From DAOUVR01 sp034430535 (GTDB taxonomy: Bacteria; Chloroflexota; Dehalococcoidia; E44-bin15): a DNA stretch of 19,023 bases. This document shows positions 14,912-19,023 of this stretch, in pieces (positions within the stretch are counted from its first letter, which is position 1; the number at the start of each line of letters is the position of its first letter). The stretch is taken from contig CAYUCL010000042.1 in assembly GCA_964443325.1 (NCBI GenBank), positions 1-19,023 of the forward strand, in the 5' to 3' direction. The notes beneath the pieces are model-generated. The model was given only the letters and a program-made list of their open reading frames with translations. It searched no databases and was not told where the DNA came from. The position numbers were made by a program, and so were the translations under genes.

Positions 14912-17443
14912 ATGGCCGAAGTAATAGCAAAGAAAAGCGCAGCGCCAGACAGGTCTGCAAAAGAGCTTGAGGAGGAAAGGGCATGGTGGTGGGTAGCGGA
15001 GAAGAAGAGGTCGCCGCGGCTGGACTACCTGAGGAAAGCTACGTGGAAGAAGGGGAGACGAGGAGGCGAGTATGAGCCAGGCACCAAGATTGACCTGGAA
15101 AGCCCTCAGTTGTTCACCGAATCATGGCAGGAGAACGAAGGTGACCCCATTCACCTGCGCAGGGCCAAGGCCCTGACCCACATGATGGGAAAAAGGACCA
15201 TCTTCATCACCGACCATGCGCAAATTGTGGCCACCGAGGCCAACCTGCCACACACCCTCTACGCTAATGCGGAGGCGATCGGCGGAGAGATTTACAATGA
15301 TCCCATCATCATCCCCGAGCCGAAGGAAGAATCTCTGCAGATAATGTCTGACAGCGCCAACTACTGGAGAACAAGGAGTAATCTACTAGAGTTGGTGAAG
15401 GTGCTCAGGGCTGAGGATATGGGGAAATTTATAACAGCAACGCTTATGTGGGGCCTTCCTGTCGGGGGTAGCTTCGGCTATTCGGGCAAGGACTACGAGT
15501 ACATATTTGGGCCGGACCAGAAGGTGGGCGGTGGCAAGGGATTCGAGGACATGATCAACGACATTCAGGAGAAGATAGATGAGGCCGAGGACCAGCTGGA
15601 TAGCACGCCCGATGGTGCTGAGCTGAACCTTTATGAGAAGCTGCCCAACTGGGAGTCAATGCAGATCGCACTGGAGGGGTGCATCAACCACGCTAGGCGT
15701 TATGCCAGGCTGGCGCGTATAATAGCGGAGAACTTCGAACCGGACGCTAAGCGCAAGGAGGAACTGCTCAGGGTCGCCGAGACCTGCGAGCGGGTGCCAG
15801 CGAAGCCAGCCAGAACCTTCCAGGAGCATCTGCAGATGCAGCACTTCATACAAACCTGGACCAGACTAGAAGCACTGGAGTCGGCGTGGCCTACACGACC
15901 GGACTACTATGGCTGGCCCTATTACAACAAGGATGTGAATATAGATAAGACACTCACCAAGGACGAAGCGCTCGACCTGGTAGGGGAGTCCCTCATCCGA
16001 GCCTACGAAATGGGCCACTTTTTAGGCCGAGGTGGAGCCGAAGCGCTGCAGGGCATAGTAGGCACCTGGGTATGGACGCTGGGTGGGGTCAATAAGGATG
16101 GCTCCGATGCCTGCAACGACCTGACAACGGCGTTCCTGCAAGCGGCGAGGATGGTACGGGTGTCCAACCCCACCTTCGGCTTCCGCTGGCATCCCCAGGT
16201 AAAGGATGAGGTGATGCGGGAGATATTCGAGTGTATCAGGCAGGGCCTGGGCTATCCCTCGATACGCAATGACCCGGTCCTTATCGCTAACGGCATGTAC
16301 TGGCATAATCATCCGCTGGAGGAAATGAGGACATGGGTGCACCAGGCGTGCATGTCACCCGCTCCCACCACCAAGTATGGCTATCAGCCAGCCCGAATGG
16401 CATCAGCGACTATGAACGCTGCCAAGATGATCGAGTACGCCCTCCATAATGGCTATGACCACACGCTCAACATGCAGATGGGGCCAAAGACGGGTGATGC
16501 ACGTCAGTTCACCGACTTTGAGCAGTTATTCGAGGCATGGGTCAAGCAGATGGAGTGGTTGATGAACTTTGGTGTGCGCATCGTCAACATAGGCCGAGTG
16601 AAATCCCACGAGAACTGGGGCCGTCCCTTCCTGTCGGGAATCTCCGAGAGGTCGGTGGAGAGCGGTTGGGACGCAGTCGACCCGAAGTCTGGTGAACGAG
16701 GCAATAGCTGGATCACATTCTTCACCTGGGTGGAGAATGCCGACTCCCTGGCAGCGGTGAAGAAGCTGGTCTTTGACGAGAAGAAATACACTATGGATCA
16801 GCTGCTCACCGCTCTCGAAGCCAACTGGGAAGGATACGAGGAGATGCGCCTTGACTTCGTCAAGAACGCTCCCAAGTGGGGTAACGATGACGACTATGTG
16901 GACGACATAATGGTGCGCTGCCTGCACGAAGTGAGCCGGCACTCCCACGAGTTGAAGGACCCATGTGGGAATCCATGGCCTGTCCTGCCGGAGAATGTGA
17001 GCGGCAACATCCACTTCTCCAATAGGGTACATGCCTTGCCCAATGGCAGGAGGCTGGGCGATGCCCTATATGACGGAGGCCTCTCACCAGGCCCCGGACT
17101 TGACAAGAAGGGACCGACAGCGGTATTGAAGTCATGCGGAAAGATAAACCACATCAGCGATGGCCGGGCGTTCCTGTTGAACCAGCGGCTTTCTCCCACG
17201 CAGCTAGCGGGGGAGAAGGGGTATCAGCTATGGAAGGCCTACATGAAGACATGGGCTGATCTGGGGCTGGACCATGTGCAGTTCAACATGGTGGATGATG
17301 CCACGTTGCGGGCGGCGCAGCGGGAACCGGAGAAGTATCAGGAGCTGATAGTGCGGGTGGCGGGATACAGCGCTCACTTTGTGGATATCAGCCGCAAGAC
17401 GCAGGACAACATCATCCAGAGGACGGTGCAAGGGCTGGGTTAG
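14912..17443 (+). CDS. Glycyl radical enzyme, catalytic subunit of the fumarate-adding (BssA/AssA/NmsA) family, copy 1
   Basis: The 843-residue protein is complete (BssA is about 860). The active-site loop is WVHQACMSPAPTTKYG with Cys480. Arg495 lies 15 residues later, the same spacing as Cys493 and the fumarate-contacting Arg508 of Thauera BssA as I recall. The glycyl radical motif RVAGYSAHFVD carries Gly818. N-terminal WWWVAEKKRSPRLDYLRKATWKKG and central ARMASAT, MQMGPKTGDAR, EAWVKQMEWLMN and RPFLSGISER are close to Bss/Ass sequences. Such enzymes add toluene, alkanes, cresols or methylnaphthalene to fumarate; the hydrocarbon here is unknown. AAGGAGG lies 8 bases upstream of the start. The four-cysteine subunit gene precedes it and a strong terminator follows. 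No activase is in the window. Confidence 0.9.
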   Translation: MAEVIAKKSAAPDRSAKELEEERAWWWVAEKKRSPRLDYLRKATWKKGRRGGEYEPGTKIDLESPQLFTESWQENEGDPIHLRRAKALTHMMGKRTIFITDHAQIVATEANLPHTLYANAEAIGGEIYNDPIIIPEPKEESLQIMSDSANYWRTRSNLLELVKVLRAEDMGKFITATLMWGLPVGGSFGYSGKDYEYIFGPDQKVGGGKGFEDMINDIQEKIDEAEDQLDSTPDGAELNLYEKLPNWESMQIALEGCINHARRYARLARIIAENFEPDAKRKEELLRVAETCERVPAKPARTFQEHLQMQHFIQTWTRLEALESAWPTRPDYYGWPYYNKDVNIDKTLTKDEALDLVGESLIRAYEMGHFLGRGGAEALQGIVGTWVWTLGGVNKDGSDACNDLTTAFLQAARMVRVSNPTFGFRWHPQVKDEVMREIFECIRQGLGYPSIRNDPVLIANGMYWHNHPLEEMRTWVHQACMSPAPTTKYGYQPARMASATMNAAKMIEYALHNGYDHTLNMQMGPKTGDARQFTDFEQLFEAWVKQMEWLMNFGVRIVNIGRVKSHENWGRPFLSGISERSVESGWDAVDPKSGERGNSWITFFTWVENADSLAAVKKLVFDEKKYTMDQLLTALEANWEGYEEMRLDFVKNAPKWGNDDDYVDDIMVRCLHEVSRHSHELKDPCGNPWPVLPENVSGNIHFSNRVHALPNGRRLGDALYDGGLSPGPGLDKKGPTAVLKSCGKINHISDGRAFLLNQRLSPTQLAGEKGYQLWKAYMKTWADLGLDHVQFNMVDDATLRAAQREPEKYQELIVRVAGYSAHFVDISRKTQDNIIQRTVQGLG

Positions 17444-17455
17444 AGATACGATTTG

Positions 17456-17494
17456 GGGCCCCCCCGGTGTAATCGGGGGGGCCCGATTCTTTTT
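17456..17494 (+). terminator. Strong Rho-independent terminator after the first glycyl radical enzyme gene
   Basis: GGGCCCCCCCG (17456-17466) and CGGGGGGGCCC (17474-17484) form a perfect 11-bp stem with a 7-base loop, followed by GATTCTTTTT. It starts 13 bases after the stop codon. It separates the transcription of the two catalytic-subunit genes. Confidence 0.92.
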
Positions 17495-17567
17495 GAAACA
17501 TTTGGATAGTGATAAGATGTCAGATTGCACACGAAGTACTGAAAAAATGGCGTGAAGGTGAGAAAAT

Positions 17568-17583
17568 ATCAATTAATATTGAT
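17568..17583 (+). promoter_or_regulatory. A+T-rich upstream region of the second glycyl radical gene, with inverted repeat
   Basis: ATCAAT-TAAT-ATTGAT lies in a very A+T-rich stretch (about 17560-17610) that follows the terminator and precedes the second catalytic-subunit gene. A short AAGGC-GTTTT-GCCTT hairpin is at 17609-17623. A promoter is expected here because the upstream transcript ends at the terminator; TATAAA near 17595 is a possible -10, but no convincing -35 is visible. Confidence 0.35.
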
Positions 17584-17728
17584 AAATAAACACATATAAA
17601 AGCATAACAAGGCGTTTTGCCTTCAAACTGAGAAAGAAGGACGTATGAGGGAGGTGGTAGTGCAGGTGAGGATTGTGGGGGATTCGTCAACGGGAATCTA
17701 AATGTTTAAAAGGAAGGAGTAACTCAAA

Positions 17729-19023
17729 ATGGCTGAGGTAATAGCAAAGCAAAGTGGAGCGCCGGATAAGCCGGTGGAGGAACTGGAAAAGGGGAGGGAG
17801 TGGTGGTGGGCAGCGGAGAAGAAGAGGTCGAAGCGGCTGGACTACCTTAGAAAGGCAACGTGGAAGAAGGGGCGGAAGGGAGGGGAGTATGAGCCAGGTC
17901 TCAAGATAGACATAGAGAGCCCTCAGCTATTCACTGAATCGTGGCAGGCATCCGAAGGTGACCCCATCTCGCTGCGGCGGGCTAAAGCCCTGGCGCACAT
18001 GATGGAAAACAGGACCATCTTTATAACCGACCATTCGCAGATCGTGGCGACTGAGGGTAACCTTCCTAACACACTTTACTACAATGTGGACGGTGACAGG
18101 TTCACCAATGATGAGATCTACAACGATCCAATCCTCACCCCTGAGCCGAAGGAGGAATCCCTGCAGATAATGTCTGATCTTCACAGCTACTGGAACGAGC
18201 GGGACAATATAGGTAAGGTTTTCAGGTTTGTCTATTTGCCTGAGGACGCCGTCAAGTGGGTGAAGATGGTCCTCATGTGGGGTATTCCTGCTGGTGGCAG
18301 CTTCGGCTATTCGGGCAAGGACTACGAGTACATATTTGGGCCGGACCAGAAGGTAGGGGGTGGCAAGGGATTCCAAGATATGATCAACGACATCCAGGAG
18401 CAGATCGATAATGCCGAGGCTAAGCTATTGGACAGCACTCCAGATGGTGCCGAGCTGGAGCTTTACGATAAGCTGCCCAACTGGGAGGCAATGCAGATAG
18501 TGCTTGAGGGGTGCATCAATCACGCCAGGCGATATGCCAGGCTGGCGCGGATAATAGCGGAGAACTTCGAAGCAGACCCAAAGCGCAAGGAGGAACTGCT
18601 CAGGGTCGCCGAGACCTGCGAGCGGGTACCGGCGAAGCCGGCCAGGACCTTCCAGGAGCATCTGCAGATGCAGCACTTCATCCAGACATGGACCAGGCTT
18701 GAGGACGGTGAGTCAGCATGGCCTACACGTCCCGACTACTACGGTTGGCCTTATTACAACAAGGATGTGAATATAGACAAGACACTCACTAAGGACGAGG
18801 CGCTTGACCTGGTAGGCGAGTTCCTCATCCGTGCCAGCGAAATGGGCCACTTCCTGGGCAGGTTTGGGGCTGAGGCGCTGCAGGGCATAGTGGGCACCTG
18901 GGTATGGACACTGGGTGGGGTCAATAAGGATGGCTCCGATGCCTGTAACGACCTTACAACAGCCTTCCTGCAGGCGGCGAGAATGGTGCGGGTAGCCAAT
19001 CCCACCTTTGCCTTCCGCTGGCA
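17729..19023 (+). CDS. Glycyl radical enzyme, fumarate-adding family catalytic subunit, copy 2 (cut by the window end)
   Basis: The first 431 codons are present; the active-site cysteine and the radical glycine would lie beyond the end. It starts MAEVIAKQSGAPDK, nearly the same as copy 1, with AAGGAAGGAG about 9 bases upstream. Alignment with copy 1 is close to identical over residues 27-115 and from about 190 onward, with a net gain of five residues. Residues 151-182 (LHSYWNERDNIGKVFRFVYL, then PEDAVKWVKMVL) share only a few positions with copy 1, and the loop at 117-128 differs and is three longer. It has its own leader after the terminator, so it may be expressed under different conditions. 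The frame is open to the last base, and I see no sign of decay. Confidence 0.88.
   Translation, partial: MAEVIAKQSGAPDKPVEELEKGREWWWAAEKKRSKRLDYLRKATWKKGRKGGEYEPGLKIDIESPQLFTESWQASEGDPISLRRAKALAHMMENRTIFITDHSQIVATEGNLPNTLYYNVDGDRFTNDEIYNDPILTPEPKEESLQIMSDLHSYWNERDNIGKVFRFVYLPEDAVKWVKMVLMWGIPAGGSFGYSGKDYEYIFGPDQKVGGGKGFQDMINDIQEQIDNAEAKLLDSTPDGAELELYDKLPNWEAMQIVLEGCINHARRYARLARIIAENFEADPKRKEELLRVAETCERVPAKPARTFQEHLQMQHFIQTWTRLEDGESAWPTRPDYYGWPYYNKDVNIDKTLTKDEALDLVGEFLIRASEMGHFLGRFGAEALQGIVGTWVWTLGGVNKDGSDACNDLTTAFLQAARMVRVANPTFAFRW

Noticed and set aside
14820..14924. A 34-codon frame starting TTG and overlapping the start of the first glycyl radical gene (AERATKREGGSVVRVIAI).
   Set aside because: The related leader before the second catalytic gene does not keep this frame open, so it is probably chance rather than a coupled leader peptide or small subunit.
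16526..17032. Long open frame on the minus strand (168 codons) inside the first glycyl radical gene.
   Set aside because: It is antisense to well-conserved coding sequence, has no recognisable domain, and arises from codon bias.
17645..17701. An 18-codon minicistron (MREVVVQVRIVGDSSTGI) in the leader of the second glycyl radical gene.
   Set aside because: There is no good ribosome binding site, and the matching leader of copy 1 lacks an equivalent peptide.

Overview
This window looks like a chromosomal segment from an anaerobic bacterium. The best guess is Chloroflexota (Dehalococcoidia- or Anaerolineae-like). That guess rests on protein flavour, a dispersed palindromic repeat of the kind common in those genomes, and a recalled resemblance of the first small membrane protein to Chloroflexota sequences. 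No rRNA gene or other strong taxonomic marker is present.

Layout. (1) 1-360: a 61-residue membrane protein behind a structured leader, closed by a clear terminator. (2) 370-2070: two ~90-bp direct repeats flank a small cassette holding an OGG2-like DNA glycosylase and a decayed winged-helix/cation-transporter fusion gene. (3) 2103-7150: an FAD oxidoreductase on the minus strand, diverging from a monoacylglycerol-lipase-like hydrolase and glycerol kinase, then a separate ROK sugar kinase with a promoter so close that its message is nearly leaderless. (4) 7151-9690: repeat-rich accessory DNA with a membrane methyltransferase (apparent ATT start) and an A+T-rich AlbA_2 (Schlafen-type) ATP-binding protein, a likely transferred gene. 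(5) 9755-13928, minus strand: housekeeping genes ybeY, a radical SAM protein, and the classical dnaX-ybaB-recR cluster. (6) 14141-19023: another inverted copy of the hairpin repeat, then the most interesting part of the window.

The centrepiece is a glycyl-radical locus. It has a strong extended -10 promoter, a 118-residue four-cysteine protein resembling the small Fe-S subunits of benzylsuccinate synthase, and a complete 843-residue catalytic subunit of the fumarate-adding (X-succinate synthase: Bss/Ass/Nms) family. A strong terminator follows, and then a second, closely related catalytic subunit that runs off the window. The first catalytic subunit has the active-site Cys480, the radical Gly818, and an arginine 15 residues after the cysteine, matching the fumarate-contacting arginine described for benzylsuccinate synthase. 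The paralogues are nearly identical over long stretches (56 bp of identical DNA in one place) but differ sharply in one ~30-residue segment and a nearby loop. This suggests duplication, homogenisation and local diversification, perhaps for two hydrocarbon or aromatic substrates. No activating enzyme is visible in the window.

The lipase and glycerol kinase probably work together (acylglycerol to glycerol to glycerol-3-phosphate). The remaining genes are housekeeping or accessory and show no evident link to the glycyl-radical locus.
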